From NCBI GenBank assembly GCA_040901795.1, contig JBBDYH010000150.1, forward strand, positions 5,700-69,699: DNA of 64,000 bases. Reading direction: 5' to 3'. The stretch comes from JBBDYH01 sp040901795 (GTDB taxonomy: Bacteria; Planctomycetota; Planctomycetia; Pirellulales; JALHPA01). The notes under the pieces were generated by a model. It did no database searches. It was not told the DNA's origin and was given only the letters and a program-made list of their open reading frames with translations. Shown here piece after piece: positions 1 to 7,795 of the stretch. Within the stretch, counting starts at the first letter, position 1. Each line of letters starts with the position of its first letter. Made by a program: the position numbers and the translations under genes.

Positions 1-208
1 CCTTCGGGCGCAGGCCCGTACTTGATCGGCTCCATCGAGAAACTCGCGCGGCCTTGGCTGAGGCTGCGGACGGCCATCGAGTAGCCGAACATGGCCGAGA
101 GAGGAGCTTCGGCGTCTAGCACGTTCGTGTGGCCGCGCAGCTCCTGGTTGGTGATGATCGCCCGGCGCTGCTGAAGGTCGTTGATGATGTCACCCAGGTG
201 ATCCGGCC
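1..208 (-). pseudogene. 3' fragment of a second EF-G gene
   Basis: Read on the minus strand this encodes about 70 residues of EF-G domain V, from DHLGDIINDLQQRR to MEPIKYGPAPEG. It aligns without gaps to positions 605-810 of the intact fusA; by eye about 16 of 200 bases differ, but only about four residues, so most changes are silent. Homology stops near 208, where the sequence becomes unrelated, so the 5' nine-tenths of the gene is missing. The final codons lie left of the window. It is either the relic of a paralogue or a duplicated 3' end left by insertion or recombination at fusA. Confidence 0.8.
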
Positions 209-258
209 GCGTGTGAGTTCGGTAACTCTTCCAGAATCTCGACACGCCACCACTGGAG

Positions 259-286
259 TTGAACTGCGGCCCGTGCCGACTAGACT
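259..286 (+). promoter_or_regulatory. Possible sigma-70 promoter of the small antitoxin gene
   Basis: TTGAAC (259-264) and TAGACT (281-286) are separated by 16 bases and lie about 60 bases before the ATG at 346. Each box matches the consensus only partly. Confidence 0.3.
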
Positions 287-345
287 TTTAGACCAGCAGG
301 AGAAAGCGACCAATACCCGACGTGAGCAGAACAGGGAAAAGACCA

Positions 346-543
346 ATGCGAGTTATCTCAGCCACGATTTTGGATGCCACCCATTTGGAGCTGAGCCAGC
401 CGTTGGATACGTCACCGGGGGGCGTAATTCAGATCTCGCTTCCGTCGGAGACCGATGACGAACTGGCGGTGTGGCGCGATGCGGCAAAGCAGCACTTGCT
501 GAATGCGTACGCCGACGAGGATGCCATCTATGACGAACTATGA
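346..543 (+). CDS. Small antitoxin-like protein next to a broken toxin
   Basis: A 65-residue protein starting MRVISATILDATHLEL and ending in an acidic tail (DEDAIYDEL). The ATG at 346 is preferred over 322 because AGGGA lies about 10 bases upstream and the residues before it look like leader. Size, the N-terminal beta-strand pattern and the tail resemble small antitoxins encoded just before MazF/PemK-type toxins; this is a family-level impression only. Its last codons overlap the start of the toxin stub at 530 (ATG inside CTATGACG), the usual coupling of such pairs. It sits between the EF-G fragment and fusA, pointing the opposite way to both. Confidence 0.55.
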   Translation: MRVISATILDATHLELSQPLDTSPGGVIQISLPSETDDELAVWRDAAKQHLLNAYADEDAIYDEL

Positions 544-575
544 GTTCGGTACGGTGGTGTTGGTTCTCGTAACTG
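530..575 (+). pseudogene. Stub of a MazF/PemK-like toxin gene
   Basis: From the ATG at 530 the reading gives MTNYEFGTVVLVLV, which looks like the first strand of a MazF/PemK toxin (commonly MTNYEFGDVVLV followed by a proline-rich turn). After about 14 codons the resemblance stops. The frame then runs to 688 antisense through the 3' end of fusA, whose stop is at 583. The toxin body is therefore missing and the junction falls at roughly 569-583. Confidence 0.45.
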
Positions 576-582
576 CCGAATA

Positions 583-2658
583 TCAGAACAGACTTTCTTG
601 CACGCCTTCCGGCGCAGGTCCGTACTTAAGCGGCTCCATCGAGAAACTCGCGCGGCCTTGGCTGAGGCTGCGGACGGCCATCGAGTAGCCGAACATCGCC
701 GAGAGGGGCGCTTCGGCGTCGAGGACGGTCGTGTGACCGCGCAGCTCCTGGTTGGTGATCATCGCGCGGCGCTGCTGCAAGTCGTTGATGATGTCGCCCA
801 GGTGATCGGGGGGCGTGGTGACTTCGACTTCCATGATCGGCTCCAGGATCATCACGCCGGCCGCTTCGAGCGCCTTCGTGAACGCATCCGAAGCCGCATA
901 GCGTAAGGCGACTTCGTTGGGAAGCGGCTCCGGGAATGACGTGGGCAAGAGCTCCAGCGAACAATTCCAGAGCGGATAGCCATACATTCCGCCTCCTTCG
1001 GCGTGCTCTTTCAGCGCGCCCAGCATCGTCTGGATGCACTGACCCTGCTGAGCGTCTTCCATCACCCAGTTGGTGAAGACGCGGCCGGGCTTGTCGTTCT
1101 CCTCGGGCCGGACGCGGGCGCGGCATTCGGCAAACAGCGTCGCGCCGCCGACCTGCCGCTGGCACTTGCCGAGGGCTTCGGCGGGGCCCTTCACGGTCTC
1201 CTTGTAACTAACGCGCGGCTTATGAACCTTCACGTTGAGGTTGAAGTCGCGGAGCAGCCGGTGTTTGATCACTTCCAGGTGCAGCTCCCCCATCCCGCTG
1301 ATAATGGTCTGGCCGGTTTCCTCACTCTCCAGCGCGCGAAACGTCGGATCCTGTCGCTTGAGCAGCTCCAGAATATCGGCGAGTTTTTTGCGCTCCAGCG
1401 AAGTCTCCGGTTCGATCGCCATGCTGATGACGGTCTCGGGGAAGTGAATCGACTCGAGCAACACCGGATCATTCGGCTCGCAGAGCGTATCACCCGTCAC
1501 GCTCGCGCGCGGGCCGATGACACCGACGATGTCTCCGGCGGCGACGCTGGGGACCTGTTTGCGGCGGTCGGCCTGCACCTGGTAAAGCTGAGCGATGTTT
1601 TCCTTTTTGTCTTTGCCGGGATTAAGGACGCGGCTATTGGCTTTGAGCGTGCCGGAGTAGACGCGGATAAAGTACAAATCGCCGGTCCGCTCGGCGATCA
1701 CCTTGAAGACCAGTCCGCTGAACGGCTCGTCCTCTTCCGGTTTGCGGACCAGGACCTTGTCGGGCTTTTCTGGATCGGTCCCCTTTACGGGGGGAATATC
1801 GGCGGGGCTCGGCAAGTAATACATCACGGCATCGAGCAGGGGCTGGATGCCGATGAAGTCGAGCGCCGAGCCGCAGAGCACCGGCACCATCAAGCGATGG
1901 ATAGTCGCATCGCGGATCACCTTGCGAACCAGCGCAGCGGGGACCTCGGACTCGCCGAGCACCAGCTCCGCCAGCTCGTTGGAGTAGTTGAACAATTCAC
2001 TGAGCAGTTGCTCGCGGTACAAATCCGCTTCGTCGCGCAAGTCGTCGGGGATTTCGCTCTGCATCACTTCGGCGCCTTGGCTTTCGGGCGTGAACGTGAG
2101 CATCTTCATTTCCACCAGATCGATGATCCCGCGAAACGGATTGGCGACGTGGGGCGGACCGAGCCCGATCGGAATCGAAATGACCACGGGATTGCTGCCG
2201 AGCCGCTTCGTAATCTGATCGACGACGGCGTGGAAGTCGGCGCCTTCGCGGTCCATCTTGTTGATGAAGGCCAGGCGGGGCACGCCGTACTTGTCGGCCT
2301 GACGCCAGACGGTTTCGCTCTGGGCCTCGACCCCTTCGCGAGCGCTGAACACGACCACGCCGCCGTCGAGCACGCGCAGACTCCGCTCGACCTCGGCGGT
2401 GAAATCGACGTGGCCTGGCGTGTCGATCAAGTTGACGTGGACGTCTTTCCAATCGAAGCTCACGCTGGCCGAGTAGATGGTGATGCCGCGCTGTTGCTCC
2501 TCGGGATCGAAGTCGGTGACCGTGGTCCCTTTGTCGACCTCCCCCATCTTGTGCGTGCTCTTGGTGTAGTAGAGCATTCGCTCGGTGACGGTCGTCTTGC
2601 CGGCGTCGATATGGGCAATGATGCCGATGTTGCGGATCTTGGTGATGTCGCGGGGCAT
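583..2658 (-). CDS. fusA: Elongation factor G
   Basis: EF-G, the ribosomal translocation GTPase, 691 residues from the chosen ATG. G motifs are in order near the N-terminus: AHIDAGKTT, RGITI, DTPGHVDF and NKMD. Domains II-V follow, with a normal C-terminal region ending EGVQESLF. ATG at 2658 gives the usual start MPRDITKIRNIGI; a GTG at 2682 would add eight residues (MSLDSNAP) and abuts the intergenic repeat. No clear Shine-Dalgarno precedes either. It is the last gene of rpsL-rpsG-fusA. No tuf follows inside the window; instead a broken EF-G copy and a toxin-antitoxin relic do. Confidence 0.98.
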   Translation of the reverse strand: MPRDITKIRNIGIIAHIDAGKTTVTERMLYYTKSTHKMGEVDKGTTVTDFDPEEQQRGITIYSASVSFDWKDVHVNLIDTPGHVDFTAEVERSLRVLDGGVVVFSAREGVEAQSETVWRQADKYGVPRLAFINKMDREGADFHAVVDQITKRLGSNPVVISIPIGLGPPHVANPFRGIIDLVEMKMLTFTPESQGAEVMQSEIPDDLRDEADLYREQLLSELFNYSNELAELVLGESEVPAALVRKVIRDATIHRLMVPVLCGSALDFIGIQPLLDAVMYYLPSPADIPPVKGTDPEKPDKVLVRKPEEDEPFSGLVFKVIAERTGDLYFIRVYSGTLKANSRVLNPGKDKKENIAQLYQVQADRRKQVPSVAAGDIVGVIGPRASVTGDTLCEPNDPVLLESIHFPETVISMAIEPETSLERKKLADILELLKRQDPTFRALESEETGQTIISGMGELHLEVIKHRLLRDFNLNVKVHKPRVSYKETVKGPAEALGKCQRQVGGATLFAECRARVRPEENDKPGRVFTNWVMEDAQQGQCIQTMLGALKEHAEGGGMYGYPLWNCSLELLPTSFPEPLPNEVALRYAASDAFTKALEAAGVMILEPIMEVEVTTPPDHLGDIINDLQQRRAMITNQELRGHTTVLDAEAPLSAMFGYSMAVRSLSQGRASFSMEPLKYGPAPEGVQESLF

Positions 2659-2682
2659 GGGGGCGTTACTGTCTAAAGACAC

Positions 2683-2815
2683 AATGACGAATGACGAAAC
2701 CAGAATAACGAAACAATGACGAAGCTCGAATGACGAAATCAGGTCGCCCCGGCGAACGTTCGTGATTCGTCATTCGAATTTGTTTCGTCATTCGGACTTC
2801 GACATTCGTCATTCC
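2683..2815. repeat. Family E inverted repeat inside the str operon
   Basis: Repeated AATGACGAA words (2683-2740) face ATTCGTCATTCG words (2760-2812), forming a long imperfect inverted repeat in the roughly 230-base gap between rpsG and fusA. Similar words occur at 12463-12598 and 39891-39935. No U-run follows, so it does not look like a terminator. Confidence 0.75.
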
Positions 2816-2891
2816 GCGTTATGCGGTCTGGGCGCAGCGAAATGGCCATCCCGCGCAGCAGCGCGAAACGGCCATTATATGTCGAGCGGTC

Positions 2892-3362
2892 TTACCAGGC
2901 GAAGTGCGCAAAGGCCTTGTTCGCGTCGGCCATGCGGTGGACGTTTTCCCGTTTGGACATGGCGGCGCCTTCGCGGTTGAACGCGGCCAAGAGCTCCTCG
3001 GCCAGCTTCTCGTGCGTCGCCCTGCCCTTCTTCTCGCGGCAGGCGCCCAAAATCCAGCGGAGAGCCAGCGACTGTTGGCGATTGCGGTTCACCTGCATCG
3101 GCACCTGATAGGCGGCGCCACCGACGCGCTTCGAGCGGACCTCAATTGAGGGTTTCACGTTTTCGACCGCGCGGGTGAAGACCTCGATCTCTTCCTCGTT
3201 CGGCAGCTTTTCCTTGATAATATCCAAGGCGTCGTAGAAGACCTTCTGAGCGACGCTTTTCTTGCCTTCGTGCATCAAACAGTTGACGAACTTGCTGGCC
3301 AGAAGCGAGCCGTACTTCGGATCCGGCTTGAGCATCTTTCGGCTGGCGGTAATTCGGCCCAT
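2892..3362 (-). CDS. rpsG: 30S ribosomal protein S7
   Basis: Ribosomal protein S7, which nucleates folding of the 16S rRNA 3' domain. The ATG at 3362 gives the family length of 156 residues and the standard start MGRITASRKMLKPDPKYGS. The frame is open 16 codons further, but those residues (MNCQLRITNKNT) come from intergenic repeat-like DNA. The typical sequence PSIEVRSKRVGGAAYQVP is present and the C-terminus ends NKAFAHFAW. It lies between rpsL and fusA; no strong ribosome binding site is visible. Confidence 0.98.
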   Translation of the reverse strand: MGRITASRKMLKPDPKYGSLLASKFVNCLMHEGKKSVAQKVFYDALDIIKEKLPNEEEIEVFTRAVENVKPSIEVRSKRVGGAAYQVPMQVNRNRQQSLALRWILGACREKKGRATHEKLAEELLAAFNREGAAMSKRENVHRMADANKAFAHFAW

Positions 3363-3416
3363 GACTAGTTGCGCTGTGTTCTTGTTGGTGATTCGTAATT
3401 GGCAGTTCAAATGATT

Positions 3417-3438
3417 CGACGGCCTTGGAAGGCCGTCG
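3417..3438. repeat. 22-base hairpin between rpsL and rpsG
   Basis: CGACGGCCTT and AAGGCCGTCG form a perfect 10-base-pair stem with a two-base loop. It lies in the 90-base gap of a co-transcribed ribosomal operon and lacks a U-tract. A similar unit (CGACGGAC...GTCCGTCG) is at 42506-42527, so it is treated as an interspersed hairpin (family M). Confidence 0.7.
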
Positions 3439-3452
3439 TACCCGGGCGGCCG

Positions 3453-3827
3453 CTACTTCGCCGACTTCTTGGCGCCGTATAGGCTGCGCGATTGCTTGCG
3501 GCCGTCGACCCCCGATGTGTCCAGCGCGCCGCGGACAATATGGTAGCGCACACCGGGCAAGTCCCGCACGCGACCGCCGCGGACCAGCACAATCGAGTGC
3601 TCCTGCAGGTTGTGACCTTCGCCGGGGATGTAAACGGTGACTTCCTTGCCGTTGGAGAGCCGCACGCGGGCGATCTTCCGCAGGGCCGAATTCGGCTTCT
3701 TGGGAGTCATCGTCTTGACCTGCAAGCAGACGCCGCGCTTCTGCGGACAGCGATCCAGCACCGGCGACTTGCTGAACTTGCGCGGCGGCTTGCGGTTCTT
3801 TTTGACGAGCTGATTGATCGTCGGCAT
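3453..3827 (-). CDS. rpsL: 30S ribosomal protein S12
   Basis: Ribosomal protein S12 of the decoding centre, 124 residues, family length. Diagnostic sequences are TPKKPNSALRK and the loop PGEGHNLQEHS, with wild-type lysines at the streptomycin-related positions as far as can be judged by eye. First gene of the str operon. A strong sigma-70-like promoter lies about 60 bases upstream (3890-3917). The Shine-Dalgarno is poor, as for the other genes of this operon. Confidence 0.98.
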   Translation of the reverse strand: MPTINQLVKKNRKPPRKFSKSPVLDRCPQKRGVCLQVKTMTPKKPNSALRKIARVRLSNGKEVTVYIPGEGHNLQEHSIVLVRGGRVRDLPGVRYHIVRGALDTSGVDGRKQSRSLYGAKKSAK

Positions 3828-3889
3828 GCGGCAGGGGTTCTTTCTAAGTGCTTTGCAGATCGCTTGTTGAGCGAACTTTGGAATCCGTC

Positions 3890-3917
3890 ATCTTACCGGG
3901 CGGATGGTCGCTGTCAA
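3890..3917 (-). promoter_or_regulatory. Sigma-70-type promoter of the str operon
   Basis: On the minus strand TTGACA (3917-3912, perfect -35) and TAAGAT (3895-3890, five of six -10 bases) are separated by 16 bases. The -10 box lies about 63 bases before the rpsL start codon. This is the best sigma-70 match seen in the window and fits a highly expressed operon. Confidence 0.75.
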
Positions 3918-4045
3918 GGCGTGGATTCTTGGCACAATGATTGTTTGCGGCATTCCGCATATGCTGGAGACGGTTCGACTGGCCCGGACTGGTCATGGAC
4001 CCCTATCAAATTCGCGGTGATCATTGAATAGCGCGGAGAGCAGCC

Positions 4046-4363
4046 ATGGTTGTTATGCAAGTCATCACGACGACCGCCACCCTCGATGACGCGCGGCGAA
4101 TTGCCCGGGAGCTCGTGGAGCGGCGGCTAGCGGCGTGCGTACAAATCGTGGGACCCATCGAAAGCATCTACCGCTGGGAGGGCCAGGTCGAGACTGCGCA
4201 GGAATGGCAATGCTGGATCAAGACGCGCGGCGATCTGTATGCCGCCGTTGAGCAAACGATCCGCGAGCTGCATTCCTATGAAGTGCCGGAGATCCTCACG
4301 ATGGTTGCCGAAGGGAGCAAGGCATACCTAGATTGGCTGCGGCGAGAGACCGACGTGGGCTGA
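4046..4363 (+). CDS. cutA: CutA1 divalent-ion tolerance protein
   Basis: Small trimeric cytoplasmic CutA1-family protein, 105 residues, family length. It carries typical sequences: ARELVERRLAACVQI near residue 25, IYRWEGQV near 45, WIKTR near 60, and the C-terminal HSYEVPEI. GGAGAG lies about 10 bases upstream of the ATG at 4046. CutA has been linked to copper tolerance and amino-acid balance, but its biochemical role is unsettled. It faces away from rpsL, and a hypothetical gene follows 28 bases downstream. Confidence 0.93.
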   Translation: MVVMQVITTTATLDDARRIARELVERRLAACVQIVGPIESIYRWEGQVETAQEWQCWIKTRGDLYAAVEQTIRELHSYEVPEILTMVAEGSKAYLDWLRRETDVG

Positions 4364-4391
4364 ATCGCCCAGACGCGGAGGCGCAAAAGCA

Positions 4392-4832
4392 GTGCTTCAC
4401 TTTCACGCCACATTGCACGCTCGCGCACCGGAAGTCTCGCCCGGTACTGCGATCGAGCTGCGCGACGTTTTGACGCCGACGCTGATCGTTCCGCCCGCCG
4501 CGCTCGCCTCTCCGTTTGCAATGACGTTTGAAGAGGCGGTCGCAGCGCTGGAACAACTTGTACGGATGTTCGTCGAGCCGGATGGTTCTTTTGTCTGGGT
4601 CTCGTCGAATGCTGCAACTGAAGTTCTGGCGCCGCGATGGCAACTCGATGGCAACCTCTTCGACCGCAACGGCCGCTTGCTGTTTGTCGATCTCAAGGGA
4701 AGCTGCACCGAGAGCGACTTGGACCAATTACTTGCCGCCTTCGGCTGGCCGACAACGCCGCTGATCTTCGAGCTCACGCGTGAAGCCGTGTTCCTCGACG
4801 AAACCGAGTTCCGCCATTACGCCGCGCGATGA
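4392..4832 (+). CDS. Hypothetical protein
   Basis: 146 residues, no signal peptide or membrane segment, family not recognised. The second half reads as a compact domain: WQLDGNLFDRNGRLLFVDLKGS, then ESDLDQLLAAFGWP and a hydrophobic TPLIFELTREAVFL. This strand is preferred over the antisense frame 4403-4777 because it follows cutA by 28 bases in the same direction and its residue pattern looks globular. The exact start is uncertain. Confidence 0.6.
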   Translation: MLHFHATLHARAPEVSPGTAIELRDVLTPTLIVPPAALASPFAMTFEEAVAALEQLVRMFVEPDGSFVWVSSNAATEVLAPRWQLDGNLFDRNGRLLFVDLKGSCTESDLDQLLAAFGWPTTPLIFELTREAVFLDETEFRHYAAR

Positions 4833-4851
4833 GAGGAGCAACCAGCAAACT

Positions 4852-5026
4852 AGCCACAGATGAACACTGATGAACACAGATCGGACAAATGAGACAGAGA
4901 TCGAACGGACGCTCGGATTACCTGCTCTGTGAATTCGATGGGTTCGTTGCACTCAAACAAGCTTCCGCGAGACGATTGCGCCAATATACATCGAATCAGT
5001 GTTCATCAGTGTTCATCTGTGGCTGA
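4852..5026. repeat. Family I inverted repeat with about 110-base loop
   Basis: TAGCCACAGATGAACACTGA (from 4851) is mirrored by TCAGTGTTCATCTGTGGCTG near 5010-5029. Both arms carry an internal GAACACTGATGAACA-type doubling. It fills most of the gap between two convergent genes. A related word set (ATCTGTTCGTATCTGTGCAG) appears at 14805-14835. Confidence 0.65.
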
Positions 5027-5064
5027 TTCCGATTGTCTTCGTGAGCGGCGACGACGCCCACCGA

Positions 5065-5628
5065 TCAATCGCCGTGCAATTGCCGCAGGCGGGAGGAGAG
5101 CCGTAATAGGAGTTGGACGCGCTCGAATTCGTGGAGCCAGTCCTGAGTCACAGCCGCGAGCAGGTCGCGATCGGGTCCGCCGATTCCCGTAGGACATGAC
5201 GGCCCGAGCTGATCGTGAGCAAGCTGACGGTATTTCGCCAATGTGCGGTCGCCGTACCAGCCAACTTGCTGCCCGTCTTCGCTGAGAAAAACGACCACCG
5301 GCACGCGCGCTCCGCCGCAGATCTTCAGCTCGGCGGCCAGGTCCGGGTACACGTCACGATCGAAATAGCGAATATCAAGCGTGGGAGCGGCCTCCGCGAA
5401 ACGCTCGAAGATCGGGCACTGATTGACGCAGTCGCCGCACCAGGCGCCTGCCAGGCAAAGCAGCTTCATTTGTCGCTTGAATCCATTCAGCGATTCGCGC
5501 TGTGCAGGCGTAAGTTGAACTGCTTCATAGACGCCAGCCCAGCGGCGGCGGTGCTCATCGCTGCCGTATTGCGCGAGGAAGTCGGCGTACTTCAGGCCTT
5601 GATCGAACTTCGCGGCGTAGTCAAACAT
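5065..5628 (-). CDS. Thioredoxin-family protein
   Basis: 187 residues from the ATG at 5628 (MFDYAAKFDQGLKYADFL). The frame is open to 5754, but that extension runs through repeat A1 and non-conserved DNA. A thioredoxin active site AWCGDCVNQCP (CGDC) is at about residues 63-73, and the cis-proline region is ARVPVVVFLSEDGQ. No signal peptide, so it is predicted cytoplasmic. The family contains ResA/TlpA-like and small-molecule reductases; the substrate is unknown. Confidence 0.85.
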   Translation of the reverse strand: MFDYAAKFDQGLKYADFLAQYGSDEHRRRWAGVYEAVQLTPAQRESLNGFKRQMKLLCLAGAWCGDCVNQCPIFERFAEAAPTLDIRYFDRDVYPDLAAELKICGGARVPVVVFLSEDGQQVGWYGDRTLAKYRQLAHDQLGPSCPTGIGGPDRDLLAAVTQDWLHEFERVQLLLRLSSRLRQLHGD

Positions 5629-5742
5629 AATGACAAAATAGCTTGGAGTAGCGTGCGGGGAACTGTATTGTGGAACGGGCTTGTCGGAGCGGTCAAGCTT
5701 GCCAGCGTGTAGACACGCCGGCTCTGACCCTGAACCCTGGGC

Positions 5743-5794
5743 GTTGGAGTTCAAGCTTTAGCTTATCCGAACAGCCTAAAGGCTGAACTCCAAC
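5743..5794. repeat. Family A repeat, full palindromic unit (A1)
   Basis: Outer arms GTTGGAGTTCA and TGAACTCCAAC (11 bases, perfect) enclose inner AGCTTTAGCT and AGCCTAAAGGCT motifs. It lies between divergent genes. This is the cleanest single unit of the family that flanks the transposase at 10480-11085. Confidence 0.85.
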
Positions 5795-5815
5795 CTCGAA
5801 TCCTGAGCTCTCCTC

Positions 5816-6673
5816 ATGCACCTCGCCAAGATTCGTTACGGCACCTGGGACGAAACGGTCGCGCTCGTCGAAAACGGCCTCGTCACGCCGCTCTCGATGA
5901 GCGATCGATACCGCACACTCGCTGATCTGCTCGAAGCCGACGACGTGCGTGAGGCGGTCGAGTCGCTTGCGCGGCGAAGCGAGCGCCTGCCGATAGCCAG
6001 CGTGAGTATGTTGCCGCCGATCGACCGGCAGGAGGTTTGGGCCGCCGGCGTGACGTACAAGCGGAGCAAGGTCGCGCGAATGGAAGAGTCGCAGGGAGCG
6101 GCGCGGTTCTACGACCTGGTCTACGAAGCCGCGCGGCCGGAACTGTTCTTCAAGGCCAGCCCGCACCGCGTGGCGGGACCAGGCCAGCCATTACGGATTC
6201 GCGCCGACGCGACCTGGAACGTGCCGGAGCCCGAGCTGACGCTGGTGCTCAATTCACGTCTGCGGCTGGTGGCCTTCACGATCGGCAACGACATGAGCTC
6301 GCGCGATATCGAGGGAGAAAACCCGCTCTACTTGCCGCAAGCCAAGGTCTACAACGCTTGCTGCGGCCTCGGGCCTTGGATCACATTGGCCGATGCGATG
6401 CCGCCGCGCGAAGAGATTGGCATCCAACTCGCCGTCCGCCGCGCAGGGAAAGTCGCGTTCCACGGTGAAACGAGCATCGAGCAAATGGCCCGCAGTTTCG
6501 AGGATCTGATCGGCTGGCTCGCCCGCGACAACAGCTTTCCCAACGGTGCGTTTCTGTTGACCGGCACTGGAGTCGTGCCCAAGGACGACTTCACGCTGTT
6601 GGCAGGCGACGTCGTGGAAATCACGATCGACGGGATCGGGATGTTGTCGAATCCGGTGGTGCAAGGGATATGA
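5816..6673 (+). CDS. FAH-family hydrolase/dehydratase
   Basis: 285 residues. The fold is that of fumarylacetoacetate hydrolase. Metal-ligand sequences are visible: VPEPELTLV near 140 and GNDMSSRDIEGENPLYLPQA near 165, then CCGLGPWI and a C-terminal VVEITIDGIGMLSNPV. The DMSSRDIEGENPLYLPQ stretch resembles 2-keto-3-deoxy-D-arabinonate dehydratase-type members of sugar-acid catabolism more than true fumarylacetoacetases. That assignment is inference. Start at 5816 fits the conserved N-terminus (MHLAKIRYG); no strong ribosome binding site. Confidence 0.85.
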   Translation: MHLAKIRYGTWDETVALVENGLVTPLSMSDRYRTLADLLEADDVREAVESLARRSERLPIASVSMLPPIDRQEVWAAGVTYKRSKVARMEESQGAARFYDLVYEAARPELFFKASPHRVAGPGQPLRIRADATWNVPEPELTLVLNSRLRLVAFTIGNDMSSRDIEGENPLYLPQAKVYNACCGLGPWITLADAMPPREEIGIQLAVRRAGKVAFHGETSIEQMARSFEDLIGWLARDNSFPNGAFLLTGTGVVPKDDFTLLAGDVVEITIDGIGMLSNPVVQGI

Positions 6674-6680
6674 AATTCCT

Positions 6681-6825
6681 CGTTACCACGCTCCGCGTGG
6701 TAACGAAACGTCGGCCGCTCTGCGGCGCGAAACGACGGGTCGCTTGTAAATCCACTACGAGACAATCTCGCAAGATCGCGCCGCGGAGCGGCGAGAGGTG
6801 CGTTCCCACGCAGAGCGTGGGAACG
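6681..6825. repeat. Family C compound palindrome (C1)
   Basis: Two hairpins, CGTTACCACGCTCCGCGTGG... (6681-6705) and CGTTCCCACGCAGAGCGTGG... (6801-6825), stand at the ends of a larger inverted repeat that also pairs GCCGCTCTGCGGCGC with GCGCCGCGGAGCGGC. It fills the gap between two convergent genes. Related units are at 28703-28817 and 39753-39882. Confidence 0.8.
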
Positions 6826-6844
6826 AGAAACGCCTTTTCGTCAG

Positions 6845-7636
6845 TCACAAAGTGATATACTGCGCCAGCGCCTCATTGAACACGTCTGGGTTCTCGAGCG
6901 GGCTCAAGTGGCCCGCGTGCGGCGCCACCACCCAGGCGGCGTTGGGCATGCTTTCGGCAATGCCTTCCATTTCTGCAGGCGAGCTGATCGCATCATGCTC
7001 GCCGACAATCACCAGTGTCGACACTTCCAGCTTGGTGACAAACTCGGTCATGTCCGGCCGCTCCGCCAGCCCGCGCAGCGCCGCGGCAATCCCTTCCGGA
7101 TTGGTGCGCAGGATCACTTCGCGCGCGGCCTGGACGAGGTCCGGCCGGCGGGCTTGTGTGTCGCTGCTGAACAGCTTGGGCAGCATGGTCTCGGCCACCG
7201 GCGACGGGCCCTCGCGCAGCACGCGCTCGGCCAGTTCCCGGCGCGAGGCGGCCTGCTCGGCGCTGTCGGCGATGACGCGCGTGTCGCAGGCCACCAGCGC
7301 CTTCAGGCGGCCTTCGTACTTGCGGGCAAACTGCCAGCCGACATAGCCGCCCATCGATAGGCCGCAAAACAGAACCGGTTCATGGACACCAAGGGCGTCG
7401 AGCAGCGCATTCAAGTCGTCGGCCATCTGCTCCATCGTCGTCGTGCCGGGTGTGACGGTCGTCCGGCCAAAACCCCGCAGATCTGGAGCGATCACGCGGC
7501 AGTGCTGCGCGAATTCCTCGATCTGGTATCTCCACATCGAGTGGTCCAGCGGAAAGCCGTGAACCAACAACAGCGGCAGCCCGGATCCTTCTTCGACGAA
7601 GGCCATTTCGAGATCGCGGACACGGAGGGTCTTCAT
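6845..7636 (-). CDS. Alpha/beta hydrolase
   Basis: 263 residues from the ATG at 7636 (MKTLRVRDLEM), chosen because AAGGA lies 8 bases upstream; the frame is open 16 codons further. Sequences of the fold: oxyanion LVHGFPLDHSMW near residue 25, nucleophile elbow FCGLSMGGYVG (Ser near 92), Asp in VGEHDAISSP and His in APHAGHLSPLE. Soluble, cytoplasmic. The family includes esterases, 3-oxoadipate enol-lactonases and haloperoxidase-like enzymes; the substrate cannot be told. Confidence 0.88.
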   Translation of the reverse strand: MKTLRVRDLEMAFVEEGSGLPLLLVHGFPLDHSMWRYQIEEFAQHCRVIAPDLRGFGRTTVTPGTTTMEQMADDLNALLDALGVHEPVLFCGLSMGGYVGWQFARKYEGRLKALVACDTRVIADSAEQAASRRELAERVLREGPSPVAETMLPKLFSSDTQARRPDLVQAAREVILRTNPEGIAAALRGLAERPDMTEFVTKLEVSTLVIVGEHDAISSPAEMEGIAESMPNAAWVVAPHAGHLSPLENPDVFNEALAQYITL

Positions 7637-7704
7637 GGTCGTCCTTTCCGCAAGTGGAGTGTGTTCCGGCCGCGGGACGTGCAATCGCTATGCCACGAGG
7701 AAAT

Positions 7705-7795
7705 GATCAATGACCAAATCCCAATGACCAAACAATGCAGCTCCACTGCTACCTTGGTTATTGGTGCTTGGTCATTGGTCATTTGGTTTTGCCGA
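7705..7795. repeat. Family J inverted repeat (J1)
   Basis: CAATGACCAAATCCCAATGACC is mirrored by GGTCATTGGTCATTTGG (about 7770-7790) and overlaps the 3' end of the TPR gene (stop at 7772). A second example, TTGGTCATTGGGACTTGGTC, is at 59318-59345, where it covers the start of the CehA-type gene. Confidence 0.65.

Noticed and set aside
1003..2676. 557-codon plus-strand frame over fusA
   Set aside because: It is the antisense of EF-G with His/Leu/Val/Asp-rich, non-globular translation; long antisense frames are expected at this GC content.
3930..3948. TGGCACAATGATTGTTT as a sigma-54 promoter of cutA
   Set aside because: The -24 part matches, but the -12 GC is replaced by GT at the required spacing.
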